From positions 1-5,412 of the forward strand of contig PWNW01000293.1 in assembly GCA_003557605.1 (NCBI GenBank): a stretch of DNA of 5,412 nt, written 5' to 3'. Source of the stretch: Spirochaetaceae bacterium. Lineage in GTDB: Bacteria > Spirochaetota > Spirochaetia > PWKH01. The notes under the pieces are model-generated. The model saw only the letters and a list, made by a program, of their open reading frames with translations. It did not search any database and was not told the origin of the DNA. Of the stretch, positions 4,860-5,412 are shown in pieces. A program made the translations under genes and the position numbers. Every line of letters starts with the position of its first letter. The first letter of the stretch is position 1.

Positions 4860-5412
4860 ACACCTACACCGTAGTGGACGTCGAGACCAGCGGTCTTTCT
4901 CCGGCTAGGGGGAGGATCGTGGAAATTGGACTCCTGCTTCTCAATGAACAGGGAGAGGTGATTGACAGCTTTGAATCCCTGGTAGACCCCCAGGGAAGTG
5001 TGGGAGCTACCTACATTCATGGAATTACCGCTTCCATGGTGAAGGATGCTCCGCTGTTCTCCTCCCTCATGGGCGACATTATTCCCTTTTTCCGTGATTC
5101 TGTGATGGTTGCCCATAACGTTCCCTTTGACAAGCGGTTTCTCATTTCCGAATTCTCCAGGGCAGGGGTGCATGTGGGGAATATTCCTTCAATCTGCACT
5201 CTTGAACTCTCCAGGAGGTTTTTCTCCCATCTTCCGAGCAGAAGCCTTTCTCCCATGTGCAGTTTTCTAGGTATAGAAGCCGGCCGATCCCATACTGCTC
5301 TTGATGACTGCCGTGCTGCGGCTTCACTGTTTCAGATACTCCGGCGGCGCATTGCAGAGGAAAACCTTGAACTCGGAAGGTTCATCAGGGGAGATCAGGC
5401 TCCCGAATGGCC
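4856..5412 (+). CDS. DEDDh 3'-5' exonuclease domain protein (DnaQ/RNase T-like), 3' end beyond window
   Basis: The reading frame is open from the ATG at 4856 to the window end (185 complete codons). It begins MNTYTVVDVETSGLSP, giving the Exo I motif DxE (D8, E10). Exo II is AHNVPFD (D92), and Exo III is HTALDDCRAA (H146, D151), the DEDDh arrangement of the proofreading epsilon subunit and relatives. All four metal-binding acidic residues and the catalytic His are present, so hydrolysis of DNA or RNA 3' ends is expected. Because the end is missing, I cannot tell a stand-alone exonuclease from the first domain of a longer protein (for example a DinG-type helicase or an epsilon/UvrC-like fusion); residues after about 165 are charged and helical. 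AGGGGG (4843-4848) gives 7-base spacing, and the ATG overlaps the kdgT stop (ATGA), indicating translational coupling. Confidence 0.9.
   Translation, partial: MNTYTVVDVETSGLSPARGRIVEIGLLLLNEQGEVIDSFESLVDPQGSVGATYIHGITASMVKDAPLFSSLMGDIIPFFRDSVMVAHNVPFDKRFLISEFSRAGVHVGNIPSICTLELSRRFFSHLPSRSLSPMCSFLGIEAGRSHTALDDCRAAASLFQILRRRIAEENLELGRFIRGDQAPEW

Noticed and set aside
4811..5173. 120-codon open frame on the minus strand
   Set aside because: It lies antisense to the end of kdgT and to the exonuclease gene, which carries all DEDDh motifs in frame; no domain is recognised.

Overview
This is a chromosomal housekeeping and metabolic window from a bacterium of moderate GC content (by eye a little over half G+C). 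Coding density is high, and I see no mobile elements, tRNA, rRNA or CRISPR. The likely source is a Gram-negative-type bacterium. The gene mix (ThyX instead of a visible ThyA, an RsmE beginning MNIILFE, a short PspB-like membrane protein, a lipoyl-less E2-like acyltransferase and a KdgT permease) makes a spirochaete of the Spirochaeta/Treponema type my best guess. That is a low-confidence inference and not shown by any marker gene.

Layout. (1) Bases 27-1025, minus strand: lipoate-protein ligase A (lplA), full length and very close to the E. coli enzyme. (2) Bases 1026-1084: short divergent intergenic region with an extended -10 element and an inverted repeat. (3) Bases 1085-2912, plus strand: a compact run of rsmE (16S rRNA m3U1498 methyltransferase), a 72-residue membrane/coiled-coil protein resembling PspB, and thyX (flavin-dependent thymidylate synthase, probably from a GTG start). 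(4) Bases 2902-3729, minus strand: a stand-alone E2/CAT-fold acyltransferase-like protein whose 3' end overlaps thyX tail to tail and whose catalytic His position is Glu. (5) Bases 3730-3860: divergent intergenic region with possible promoters both ways. (6) Bases 3861-5412, plus strand: kdgT (2-keto-3-deoxygluconate permease) overlapping by ATGA with a DEDDh exonuclease gene that runs off the window end.

How the genes relate. rsmE, the small membrane protein and thyX look co-transcribed but have no obvious shared pathway (ribosome modification, envelope, dTMP synthesis). LplA would attach scavenged lipoate to E2 or GcvH proteins. The E2-like protein in this window has no lipoyl domain and so is not a substrate for it. 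kdgT is translationally coupled to an exonuclease with no evident metabolic connection.

I found no convincing new multi-gene system. The observations most worth checking are the His-to-Glu substitution in the E2-like protein, the PspB-like protein in an unusual setting, and a possible leaderless start for rsmE.
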